A DNA stretch of 64,000 nucleotides from positions 42,360 to 106,359 of the forward strand of contig NZ_CAJCKW010000010.1 in assembly GCF_903970965.1 (NCBI RefSeq), given 5' to 3'. The notes below the pieces were generated by a model. It searched no databases and was not told where the DNA came from. It saw only the letters and a list, made by a program, of their open reading frames with translations. How positions within the stretch are numbered: position 1 is the first letter of the stretch; each line of letters starts with the position of its first letter. Below, piece after piece: positions 28,529 to 38,002 of this stretch. Made by a program: the position numbers and the translations under genes. The stretch is from Aureimonas sp. ME7 (lineage in GTDB: Bacteria; Pseudomonadota; Alphaproteobacteria; Rhizobiales; Rhizobiaceae).

Positions 28529-29226
28529 ACCGCGCTCCGGCAACAGCCGGTCCCCCGGTCGCGGACCTGCCGCAGACCCATCCCGGCTTGATCGTTCTCG
28601 ATATCGACGAGGTGGTGCTTCACTTCATCGATCCGTTCTGCCGCCTTCTCGAAGAGCACGGCGCAAAGCTCCACTTCGACAGCTTTCGCCTGACCGGAAA
28701 CGTAAGATCGCTCTCCACTGGCGCCGCTCTGACGGGACACGAACTCGACGGAATCACCGAGCAACTCTACGCCGAGCAGGAGGATCGACAGCCACCGGTG
28801 GCCGGCGTTGCCGAAGCGCTAGGGCGATTGTCCGCCGATGCGGACATCATCTTCCTGACCGCGATGACCCCGCGCTTCTACCTCCAGCGCCGACGGCTTC
28901 TCGACGCGATCGGACTGCGCCATCCGATGATCGCGACCGAGCGGTCGAAGGGTGCGCTGATTGCGGAACTGGCCGAACGCTGGTCCGGCCCGCTTGCCTT
29001 CGTCGACGATCTACCGCCCAACCTCGAAGGCGTGCGGCGAAGCGTTCCTCGCGCTCGCCTTGTTCATCTCATGGCCAACGCGGAATTTCGTCCGCACCTG
29101 CCGCCGATGCCCGCGGGCACGGTGCAGGTCGCGGATTGGACCGAAGCCGAGAGCGTCCTGCGCAATGCCATGCAGGGCAGCGTCGCTGACGACCCTCTAC
29201 CGCTCGCCCACGCATACCCGTCATAG
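28525..29226 (+). CDS. HAD-like hydrolase of unknown substrate
   Basis: Protein of 233 residues with the four HAD superfamily marks: DxD in IVLDIDEVVL (D26, D28), Thr in IFLTAM, Lys in ERSKGAL and the acidic pair in AFVDDLPPN. A small alpha-helical cap between motifs I and II is likely. No signal peptide, so it is probably cytoplasmic. I do not recognise a specific subfamily. ATG 28525 overlaps the DUF3572 stop by 4 bp; an in-frame ATG at 28516 is possible. Confidence 0.78.
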   Translation: MNRAPATAGPPVADLPQTHPGLIVLDIDEVVLHFIDPFCRLLEEHGAKLHFDSFRLTGNVRSLSTGAALTGHELDGITEQLYAEQEDRQPPVAGVAEALGRLSADADIIFLTAMTPRFYLQRRRLLDAIGLRHPMIATERSKGALIAELAERWSGPLAFVDDLPPNLEGVRRSVPRARLVHLMANAEFRPHLPPMPAGTVQVADWTEAESVLRNAMQGSVADDPLPLAHAYPS

Positions 29227-29264
29227 CCGATCCGCTGACGAGGTAAGCCGCCAGCGGCCCGCCC

Positions 29265-32200
29265 TTATACCAGCTCCACCTCGATCACACCGGGTGACGC
29301 CTTGATCGCGCTCGCGAGTTGTGGCGAGACGCGGAACTTGCCGGGAAGCGCGATCTCCACCTCCCGCTCGTCCTCGTTGCGAAGGAGGATCAGCGAGACT
29401 TCGCTGTCGCCGCCGGGACGCAGCTGACTGCGGACAGCGGCAAAGGGCTTGGCGTCGCGCATCACGATGCGAAGCGCCTTCTGCATCTTCTCCGCTTCAT
29501 CCTCGAGCGAATGGACCGATGCGGCGCGAAGCGAAATGCCCTCCGGCCGATCCTCCGCCGAAACGGTGACGATTACCGAAGCGCCCGGCTCCAGCATGTC
29601 GCGGAACGCGATCAGCGTTTCGGTGAACAGGACGATTTCGTACTGTCCCGTCGGGTCGGACAGTTGGACGATGCCGATCTTTCCGCCCGTCTTGGTCTTG
29701 CGCTCCTGGCGCGAAGTGACAGTGCCGGCGAGACGACCTGCCGATTGCCCTTTTCGCACCCCGGCGACGACCTCAGCATAGGATTGCACCTTCAAGCGCT
29801 TCAAGGTCGCGCTGTATTCATCCAGCGGATGCGCCGAAAGATAGAAGCCGATCGCCTGAAACTCCTTCAGAAGGCGCTCCGCCGTGGTCCATCCCTGCGA
29901 TTCCGCCAAGCGGAGTGGCTCCGGCCCTGCGTTCGCGCCGCCGAACATGTCGTGCTGGCCGGACGTGCGTCCGCTTTGCGCGAGCGACGCATAGGCGGCC
30001 AGCCGCTCCAGATTGCCGCACAGGCGCGCGCGGTCGTGGCCGAAGATGTCGAGCGCGCCGGCACAGATCAGGTGCTCCAGCGTGCGCTTGTTGACGATCT
30101 TCGGATCGATGCGGGCGAAGAAGTCCTCGAGACTCGTGAACTCGCCACCCTCCAAGCGCTTCGCCACGATATGCTCGACGGCCTGCTCGCCGACGCCCTT
30201 GATGGCCGCGAGCGCGTAGATGATCTTGCCGTCCTCGACCTCGAACGCCTTGTGCGAAACCTGAACGGACGGCGGGATGACGGGGATGCCGAGCCGTTTG
30301 GCGTCGAGGCGGAAATCGTTGAGCTTGTCCGTGTTGCCCATATCGAGCGTCATCGACGCGGCCAGGAACTCGACCGGGTGGTTCGCCTTGAGATAGGCCG
30401 TCTGGTACGACACGAGCGCGTAAGCCGCCGCGTGGCTCTTGTTGAAGCCGTAGTCCGCGAACTTCGCCAGAAGATCGAAGATCGTGTTGGCCTGCGCCTT
30501 CTTGATCCCGCCCTTTTCGCAGCCCTCGACGAAACGGACCCGCTGCACGTCCATCTCGGCGCGGATCTTCTTGCCCATGGCGCGACGCAGGAGATCGGCC
30601 TCGCCGAGCGTATAGCCGGACAGGACCTGGGCGATCTGCATCACCTGTTCCTGATAGACGATCACGCCTTGCGTTTCGCGCAGGATCGGCTCGATCTTCT
30701 CATGGATGATCTCGACTTCTTCCTCGCCGTGCTTGCGCGCGTTGTAGACGGGAATGTTCTCCATCGGGCCGGGGCGGTAGAGCGCGACGAGAGCGATGAT
30801 GTCCTCGAAGCAGTCCGGACGCATGCCGATCAGGGCCTTGCGCATGCCGACCGATTCCACCTGGAACACGCCGACCGTCTCGCCGCGCGTCAGGAGATCG
30901 TAGCTGCGCTTGTCGTCGAGAGGCAGCGCACCGAGATCGATGGCGATGTCGCGCCGGGCGATGAGATCGACGGCCGTCTTCAGGGTCGTCAGCGTCTTGA
31001 GGCCGAGGAAGTCGAACTTCACGAGGCCTGCCTGCTCCACCCACTTCATGTTGAACTGGGTAACCGGCATGTCGGAGCGCGGATCGCGATACATCGGCAC
31101 GAGGCGCGACAGTGGCCGATCGCCGATCACGATGCCGGCGGCGTGCGTCGAGGCGTGGCGATAAAGACCCTCGAGTTTCAGCGAGATCGCCAGAAGGCGA
31201 TCCACCACCTCTTCCGATTTACGCGCCTCCTGCAGGCGCGGCTCGTCCTCCAGCGCCTGAGCCAGCGTGACAGGGTTGGCGGGGTTCTGCGGCACGAGCT
31301 TGCAGAGCTTGTCGACATGGCCGTAGCTCATTTCGAGCACGCGGCCGACATCGCGTAAGACGGCGCGCGCCTGCATCGACCCGAAGGTGATGATCTGCGC
31401 GACCTGCTCGCGGCCGTACTTCTCCTGCACGTAGCGGATAACCTCCTCCCGCCGGTCCTGGCAGAAGTCGATGTCGAAGTCGGGCATCGACACGCGGTCG
31501 GGGTTGAGGAAGCGCTCGAACAGAAGCGCGAAGCGGAGCGGATCGAGGTCGGTGATCGTCAGCGAGTAGGCGACGAGAGACCCCGCGCCCGAGCCGCGGC
31601 CCGGCCCCACGGGAATGCCGTTGGCCTTGGCCCATTTGATGAAGTCCGACACGATCAGGAAGTAGCCGGGAAACTTCATCCGCTCGATGACGGACAGTTC
31701 GAATTCCAGACGTTCGCGATAGATTTCGACCGTCTGCCCGGGGGCGGGGCCGTGCGCCGCCAGTCGCGCCTCCAAGCCCGTCTCGGCCTGACGGCGAAGT
31801 TCGGCGGCCTCCGCAAGCTCGGCTTCCATCGCATCGGCATCGGCGCCGGCGAAACGCGGCAGAATCGGCTTGCGAGTGCGCACGCGGTAGGAGCAACGAC
31901 GCGCGATCTCGACGGTGTTCTCGATCGCTTCGGGCAGGTCGGCGAAGAGCTCGACCATCTTGTCCTGCGACTTCAGGCAATGGTCCGCCGTCAGCCTGCG
32001 GCGATCCTCATGGCTGACGAGCCGGTTCGCCGCGACGGCGATCAACGCGTCGTGCGCGTCGAAGTCCTCGTCGCAGAAGAAGAACGGTTCGTTGGTCGCC
32101 ACGAGCGGTAGCCCGAACTCGTAGGCAAGAGCGACCGTCTCCGCCTCGGTGCGGCGCTGCCGCCCGGCATGGCGTTGAAGTTCGACATAAAGGCCGTCGC

Positions 32201-32864
32201 CGTAAAGACCCGCCAACTGCTCCAGCCGCGCGCGAGCGATCGCAGGTTGGCCCGCAGAGATCGCCGCGCCGATCGGCCCGAGCGGACCGCCGGTGAGAAC
32301 GATCAACCCTTCCGTGCGCCCGGCCAGCCAACCCACCGGCACGTGAGGGCGCACGTTGCCGTCGTGCGCGAGGTAGGAGAGTGAAACGATCTCGACGAGA
32401 TTCTCGTATCCCTTCTCGGTTGCAGCAATGAATGCCACCGCCCCGAACGAATCGAAGCCCGAGCGGTCGCGCGGATTGGCTTCCACGTCGGCGAAATCGA
32501 GATCGAGCTGGCAGCCGATGATCGGCTGAATGCCCGACTTCGCGGCCTTCTCCGAAAATTCCAACGCGCCGAAGAGGTTGTTGGTGTCGGCGATGCCGAT
32601 CGCCGGGGCGCCATCCTTCTTCGCGAACTTGACGATCTGATCGGTGCGAAGAGCGCCTTCGAGAAGCGAGAAGGCGCTGTGGACTCTTAGGTGAATGAAC
32701 CTCGGCGGAGCGATCGGTTCGATATCTTCGGCCACGACGATCTCCTCGAGCGGCGGCGCATCGTCCTCGAACGGTTCGCCGTCATGCCGAAGGTAGCCGG
32801 TGTCGTCGTAGTACGACTCGGCAGGGCCTTCGACGTCAGAAGATTCGTCAGTGTTCCAATTCAT
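29265..32864 (-). CDS. dnaE: DNA polymerase III subunit alpha
   Basis: Replicative polymerase of up to 1199 residues. The PHP domain starts at HLRVHSAFSLLEGAL; the polymerase active-site aspartates lie in MPDFDIDFCQDRR with GPGRGSGAGSLVAY upstream, followed by YQEQVMQIAQVLSGYTL, a helix-hairpin-helix region and a C-terminal OB domain with AGTVTSRQERKTKTGGKIG. The first 43 residues are acidic and precede the conserved N-terminus. No ribosome site is visible before ATG 32864, whereas an in-frame GTG at 32735 has GAGGAG 6 bases upstream and gives a usual-length protein of 1156 residues. The longer frame is reported. Confidence 0.96.
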   Translation of the reverse strand: MNWNTDESSDVEGPAESYYDDTGYLRHDGEPFEDDAPPLEEIVVAEDIEPIAPPRFIHLRVHSAFSLLEGALRTDQIVKFAKKDGAPAIGIADTNNLFGALEFSEKAAKSGIQPIIGCQLDLDFADVEANPRDRSGFDSFGAVAFIAATEKGYENLVEIVSLSYLAHDGNVRPHVPVGWLAGRTEGLIVLTGGPLGPIGAAISAGQPAIARARLEQLAGLYGDGLYVELQRHAGRQRRTEAETVALAYEFGLPLVATNEPFFFCDEDFDAHDALIAVAANRLVSHEDRRRLTADHCLKSQDKMVELFADLPEAIENTVEIARRCSYRVRTRKPILPRFAGADADAMEAELAEAAELRRQAETGLEARLAAHGPAPGQTVEIYRERLEFELSVIERMKFPGYFLIVSDFIKWAKANGIPVGPGRGSGAGSLVAYSLTITDLDPLRFALLFERFLNPDRVSMPDFDIDFCQDRREEVIRYVQEKYGREQVAQIITFGSMQARAVLRDVGRVLEMSYGHVDKLCKLVPQNPANPVTLAQALEDEPRLQEARKSEEVVDRLLAISLKLEGLYRHASTHAAGIVIGDRPLSRLVPMYRDPRSDMPVTQFNMKWVEQAGLVKFDFLGLKTLTTLKTAVDLIARRDIAIDLGALPLDDKRSYDLLTRGETVGVFQVESVGMRKALIGMRPDCFEDIIALVALYRPGPMENIPVYNARKHGEEEVEIIHEKIEPILRETQGVIVYQEQVMQIAQVLSGYTLGEADLLRRAMGKKIRAEMDVQRVRFVEGCEKGGIKKAQANTIFDLLAKFADYGFNKSHAAAYALVSYQTAYLKANHPVEFLAASMTLDMGNTDKLNDFRLDAKRLGIPVIPPSVQVSHKAFEVEDGKIIYALAAIKGVGEQAVEHIVAKRLEGGEFTSLEDFFARIDPKIVNKRTLEHLICAGALDIFGHDRARLCGNLERLAAYASLAQSGRTSGQHDMFGGANAGPEPLRLAESQGWTTAERLLKEFQAIGFYLSAHPLDEYSATLKRLKVQSYAEVVAGVRKGQSAGRLAGTVTSRQERKTKTGGKIGIVQLSDPTGQYEIVLFTETLIAFRDMLEPGASVIVTVSAEDRPEGISLRAASVHSLEDEAEKMQKALRIVMRDAKPFAAVRSQLRPGGDSEVSLILLRNEDEREVEIALPGKFRVSPQLASAIKASPGVIEVELV

Positions 32865-32930
32865 CGGGGAGAGTCCAGCCCATGATCTTGGGATCGGCGC
32901 ACCCCCGAGCGCCCATCCCCAACAATTGTG

Positions 32931-33014
32931 TCAGACGAGATGAATGACCAAGGCAAAGCCGGCGAGAAATGCGGATAGCGCGGTCAGCGAAGCGAGTTCC
33001 TTGACGATCAGCAT
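32931..33014 (-). CDS. Candidate 27-residue membrane microprotein
   Basis: ATG at 33014, preceded by AAAGGGGA about 6 bases upstream, opens a short frame: MLIVKELASLTALSAFLAGF followed by ALVIHLV and a stop. Nearly the whole peptide is one hydrophobic helix with a charged KE at positions 5-6. Upstream lie three copies of GGAAC. I do not recognise a family. It sits between dnaE and tRNA-Tyr, and could also be chance. Confidence 0.4.
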   Translation of the reverse strand: MLIVKELASLTALSAFLAGFALVIHLV

Positions 33015-33161
33015 CGTGTTCCCCTTTCGTTCCTATGTTCCTTTTTTGTTCCTAATTGGGGGTGATGTCAACGCGGATTTGCACGATCTCATTCGAGACG
33101 ACGAATATCGACGCGAGAAATTCAATTCGATCGAAGACGGGATCAAGGGAACGTAGCGGGA

Positions 33162-33246
33162 TGGTGGAGGGAGTTGGATTTGAACCAACGTAGGCTAAGC
33201 CAACGGATTTACAGTCCGTCCCCTTTAACCACTCGGGCATCCCTCC
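33162..33246 (-). tRNA. tRNA-Tyr (GTA)
   Basis: 85-nt class II tRNA with encoded CCA. The 7-bp acceptor pairs GGAGGGA with TCCCTCC, the anticodon stem-loop has GTA in CTGTAAATC, and a long variable arm is present. Confidence 0.97.
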
Positions 33247-33307
33247 AGGGCACCCTGCGCTCTTGGCGCTGGAGAACCGTTCGGCCGTGCCGTCCGGTTC
33301 GAGCGGC

Positions 33308-33336
33308 GTTATGGCGGGCCTCCCGATTCATGTCAA
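33308..33336 (-). promoter_or_regulatory. tRNA-Tyr promoter
   Basis: On the minus strand: TTGACA (33331-33336), a 17-base spacer, and CATAAC (33308-33313), 61 bp before the tRNA 5' end. Confidence 0.6.
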
Positions 33337-33402
33337 CACGTTAGGCCACCTTCTTTGTGTGGGACCGCTTGCGGCTTTGCGCCGCTGCTTTAAAGCGATG
33401 AC

Positions 33403-34248
33403 ATGAGCGACAAAACCAAGACCCATACGCCCAAGGATTCCCACTACGCGCGTCTTCGTCGCGCGCATCGCGACCAGAACGTCGCCGGCGAGGCAGCACG
33501 ACCCGTCAAGCCTGCCAATCCCGGACGTCCGGCACCGCCGGACCGCGTTCGGCTTTACGGCCTTCATACCGTCCAGGCTGCCCTTGGAAATGCTCGACGT
33601 CGGCACCTTCAACTCTACGCGACGCGCAACGCGCTGAACCGGCTCGAGATCGATGAGGCGGCCCTGCCCTGCCCGCTCGAAATCGTCGAGCCGCGCTTCC
33701 TCGACCAGGAGCTCGGGTCGGATGCCGTCCATCAGGGGATCCTTCTCGAGGTCGCCCCGCTGGAGCCATCCCGCCTTGCCGATCTCGCCGAGAGCGACCT
33801 CGTTCTCGTGCTCGACCAGGTGACCGACCCGCACAATGTCGGGGCCATCCTGCGGTCGGCCGTGGCGTTCGGCGCGTCGGCCGTCATCACGACGTCGCGC
33901 CACTCGCCGCAGGAGTCCGGCGTTCTGGCAAAGTCCGCGTCCGGCGCGCTGGAATTGATCCAGTACGTGCAGGTGACAAACCTCGCCGACGCTCTCATTG
34001 AACTCGCCCAGCAGGGATACCGGACGATCGGCCTCGATTCGGCCGGCGAAAACGAGCTGGAAATCTCGCTGGATGGCCGCCGGCTGGCGCTGGTTCTAGG
34101 GTCGGAAGGCAAGGGTCTTCGGCAGAAGACGCGCGAGACGGTCGATGTCCTCGCCCGCCTCGAAGTGCCCGGTGCCATCCGTTCGCTCAACGTGTCGAAC
34201 GCTGCGGCGGTCTCACTCTATGCGGCGCGCCGATACCTGAGGTCCTAA
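33403..34248 (+). CDS. rlmB: 23S rRNA (guanosine(2251)-2'-O)-methyltransferase RlmB
   Basis: SpoU/TrmH-class methyltransferase of 281 residues. After a basic N-terminal tail, the L30e-like substrate domain (VRLYGLHTVQAALGN to about residue 130) leads into the SPOUT knot domain with LDQVTDPHNVGAILRSA, LALVLGSEGKGLRQKTRE and VPGAIRSLNVSNAAAV. It methylates G2251 in the peptidyl-transferase P loop by family knowledge. Its last 4 bp overlap the convergent small gene at 34245-34445. It could be named TrmH-family; the L30e part and motifs favour RlmB. Confidence 0.93.
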   Translation: MSDKTKTHTPKDSHYARLRRAHRDQNVAGEAARPVKPANPGRPAPPDRVRLYGLHTVQAALGNARRRHLQLYATRNALNRLEIDEAALPCPLEIVEPRFLDQELGSDAVHQGILLEVAPLEPSRLADLAESDLVLVLDQVTDPHNVGAILRSAVAFGASAVITTSRHSPQESGVLAKSASGALELIQYVQVTNLADALIELAQQGYRTIGLDSAGENELEISLDGRRLALVLGSEGKGLRQKTRETVDVLARLEVPGAIRSLNVSNAAAVSLYAARRYLRS

Positions 34249-34445
34249 CCGCCGCTTCGACGCAGGATCGCGGCGGCGTAGACCTCCTCGAGCGAGCGAA
34301 GTGACGCCTCTTCGACCCCGCGAACCCCGTCCTTCGCCGCGTCCTGTTCGCTCAGCCGTTGGAGGAGGAGAAGCTCGAAGCGCAACTCACCGGCGAGCCT
34401 GCGCACCTTTTCCGTTTGTCGCTCGATACGTCGAGAGGGCGACAT
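34245..34445 (-). CDS. Hypothetical small coiled-coil protein
   Basis: Protein of 66 residues, starting MSPSRRIERQTEKVRRLAG and continuing as one long amphipathic helix (LRFELLLLQRLSEQDAAKDG) with an EVYAAAILRRSGG tail. GGAG lies 7 bases before the ATG at 34445. I do not recognise a family. It is convergent with rlmB and divergent from the TRAP permease genes, 160 bp away. Confidence 0.55.
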   Translation of the reverse strand: MSPSRRIERQTEKVRRLAGELRFELLLLQRLSEQDAAKDGVRGVEEASLRSLEEVYAAAILRRSGG

Positions 34446-34605
34446 GTGTTCGCTCCAAAACGGCCATTGCGGCGAATCCGGGGAGTTGCTGTGGCCGGAA
34501 AACAATGGCCATGCCTGCGTTTGCTGTCGTAGGCCAGAGGGGCGCAACGGGTTTCGTCGATGAAGACCTGCATCGGCAGGCCGCGATCCCTCGCACGGAG
34601 GCGTC

Positions 34606-35145
34606 ATGGGGGGACTTCTGGCTTTCAGCCGAGCGATCGACAAGTTGAGCGCAGGCTTCGCCGTGCTGGCGGACTACATGGTTCTGATCGCCGTGCTCAT
34701 CAGCGCCGGAAATGCGATCCTCCGCTATACGCTCAACATCAGCTCCAACGGGCTTCTCGAGATCCAGTGGTATCTCTTCGCCGGCATGGTGCTGCTCGGC
34801 GCCTCCTACACGCTCCGGCTCAACGAGCACGTTCGCGTAGATCTCCTGTATTCGGCGCTGAGCACCAAGGGCCGGCTTCTGGTCGATATCTTCGGCTTCG
34901 TGGTCCTCTTCCTTCCGGTGATCGGCTACCTCTTCAGCCTGACGTTTCCGTTCTTCTGGCGCTCCTTCATCAGCGGCGAAGGGTCGATGAACGCGGGCGG
35001 ACTGATCCTTTGGCCCGCCAAGGCCACCCTGCCGCTCGGTTTCGGCCTTCTCTTCCTGCAGGGAGGGTCCGAACTCATCAAGCGCTTCGCCGCGCTGGCC
35101 GGGCTCATCACCATCGAGACCAAGTACGAAAAGCCGCTGCAGTAA
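34606..35145 (+). CDS. TRAP transporter small permease (DctQ/TakQ-type)
   Basis: Small membrane subunit of 179 residues of a tripartite ATP-independent periplasmic transporter. It shows four transmembrane helices (about 17-37, 52-70, 91-113, 139-157) and the family turn ILRYTLNISSNGLLEIQWYLF with RVDLLY. GGAGG is 5 bases before the ATG. The large permease follows 27 bp downstream, and two matching binding proteins lie convergent further on. Substrate is inferred from the receptors: a 2-oxo acid or other organic acid. Confidence 0.92.
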   Translation: MGGLLAFSRAIDKLSAGFAVLADYMVLIAVLISAGNAILRYTLNISSNGLLEIQWYLFAGMVLLGASYTLRLNEHVRVDLLYSALSTKGRLLVDIFGFVVLFLPVIGYLFSLTFPFFWRSFISGEGSMNAGGLILWPAKATLPLGFGLLFLQGGSELIKRFAALAGLITIETKYEKPLQ

Positions 35146-35172
35146 GCGCGGGCCGCGGGGGATTTAATCGAC

Positions 35173-36681
35173 ATGTTCGAATACGGACCGATGCCACCGC
35201 TGATGTTCGGCGGGATGATCGTTTTCCTGATCCTGGGTTTCCCAGTGGCCTTCTCGCTGGCAGCCGTCGGCCTCCTGTTCGGCGTTCTGGGCGTCGCTTT
35301 CGACCATTTCAGCCCCGCCCTCCTGAATGCGCTGCCGCTGCGCTTCTACGGCGTCATTTCCAACGATCTGCTGCTGGCGATCCCCTTCTTCACGTTCATG
35401 GGAGCGATCCTAGAGCGGTGCGGATTGGCGGAAGACCTTTTGGAAGGTTCCGGCCAGCTGTTCGGACCGGTTCCAGGCGGCCTGGCCTATGCGGTCATCA
35501 TCGTCGGCGCGGTTCTTGGTGCCATTACGGGAACCGTCGCCGCCTCGGTGATCGCCATGGGCGTCGTGTCCCTGCCGGTGATGATGCGCTACGGCTACGA
35601 CATGCGTCTCGCGACCGGCGTTATCGCGGCGTCCGGCACGATCACCCAGGTCATCCCCCCATCGCTCGTCCTGATCATTCTCGCCGATCAGCTCGGCCGC
35701 TCGGTCGGCGACATGTATGCCGGCGCGATCGGCCCCTCGTTCCTACAGATCGCGCTGTTCCTCGGCTTCATCTTCGTGGTTTCGAAGCTGTCGCCTCACA
35801 AGATGCCGCCGCTGCCACCCGAAGCGCGCACCAAGAGCGGCCGCGAACTCCTGTGGCAGGTGGCCAAGGGAATGGTGCCTTCGCTGGCGCTGATCTTCCT
35901 CGTCCTCGGCACGATGTTCATGGGCTTGGCGACACCGACGGAAGCGGGCGCGATGGGTTCGGTCGGCGCCATTCTGCTGGCGGCCCTGCATCGCCGTCTC
36001 AGCTGGACGCTGACGCGTCAGGCGATGGCGACCACGATGCGCCTGACCGCGATGGTGGTGTTCATCCTGATCGGGTCCACCGTCTTCAGCCTCGTATTCC
36101 AGGGCATGGATGGCGGGCACTGGATCGAATACCTGCTCTCGCACATTCCAGGCGGGGTCGTCGGCTTCCTGATCTTCGTCAACATCTTCATCTTCTTCGT
36201 GGCGTTCTTCCTCGATTTCTTCGAAATCGCCTTCATCATCGTGCCGCTGCTGGCGCCGGCTGCTCATGCGCTCGGCATCGATCTCGTCTGGTTCGGCGTG
36301 CTTCTGTGCGTCAACATGCAGACCGCCTTCATGCATCCGCCTTTCGGGTTCGCCCTCTTCTACCTGCGCGGCATCGCGCCGGCGAACGTGAAGAGTTCGG
36401 ACATCTATCTCGGCGCGATCCCTTGGCTCGGGCTTCAGCTGATCCTGGTGCTGATCCTCATCCTCTGGCCGCAGTCGGTGACCTACTTCCTCAAGGAGGA
36501 AGCGGTGGTCGATCCGTCGACCATCCAGCTGAACATTCCGATGCCGGACGCTCCGGCCGCCAACCCCGGCGGTGCTCCCGCCGCTCCTTCGTTCGGCGTG
36601 CCCGCTCCGCCAAGCTTCGGCGCACCCGCGGCCCCGAGCTTCGGAGCGCCCGCCCCGCCGTCGTTCGGTGCGCCGAACTAA
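35173..36681 (+). CDS. TRAP transporter large permease (DctM/TakM-type)
   Basis: Main sodium-coupled membrane channel subunit of 502 residues, with about twelve helices up to residue 448. Family marks include ALPLRFYGVISNDLLLAIPF, GAITGTVAASVIAMG, ATGVIAASGTITQVIPPSL and HPPFGFALFYLRG. After the last helix there is an unusual 50-residue tail containing about four copies of a PSFGAP-type repeat rich in Pro and Ala. It shares an operon with the small permease and ends at a bidirectional terminator. Confidence 0.95.
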   Translation: MFEYGPMPPLMFGGMIVFLILGFPVAFSLAAVGLLFGVLGVAFDHFSPALLNALPLRFYGVISNDLLLAIPFFTFMGAILERCGLAEDLLEGSGQLFGPVPGGLAYAVIIVGAVLGAITGTVAASVIAMGVVSLPVMMRYGYDMRLATGVIAASGTITQVIPPSLVLIILADQLGRSVGDMYAGAIGPSFLQIALFLGFIFVVSKLSPHKMPPLPPEARTKSGRELLWQVAKGMVPSLALIFLVLGTMFMGLATPTEAGAMGSVGAILLAALHRRLSWTLTRQAMATTMRLTAMVVFILIGSTVFSLVFQGMDGGHWIEYLLSHIPGGVVGFLIFVNIFIFFVAFFLDFFEIAFIIVPLLAPAAHALGIDLVWFGVLLCVNMQTAFMHPPFGFALFYLRGIAPANVKSSDIYLGAIPWLGLQLILVLILILWPQSVTYFLKEEAVVDPSTIQLNIPMPDAPAANPGGAPAAPSFGVPAPPSFGAPAAPSFGAPAPPSFGAPN

Positions 36682-36693
36682 GACAAAAAACAG

Positions 36694-36724
36694 AAAGGCC
36701 CGGCGGATCAACCGCCGGGCCTTT
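36694..36724. terminator. Bidirectional terminator between TRAP permease and receptor
   Basis: A 13-bp perfect stem (AAAGGCCCGGCGG with CCGCCGGGCCTTT) around ATCAA, with A/T-rich flanks on both sides. It serves the plus-strand permease and the convergent minus-strand receptor gene. Confidence 0.9.
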
Positions 36725-36754
36725 CAACATTGGATGGGGAATGATCGTGCGAGG

Positions 36755-38002
<1,248 letters not shown>

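Noticed and set aside
32944..33156. A 70-residue plus-strand frame between dnaE and tRNA-Tyr
   Set aside because: No ribosome site and composition typical of chance; the short minus-strand hydrophobic frame in the same place has better signals.
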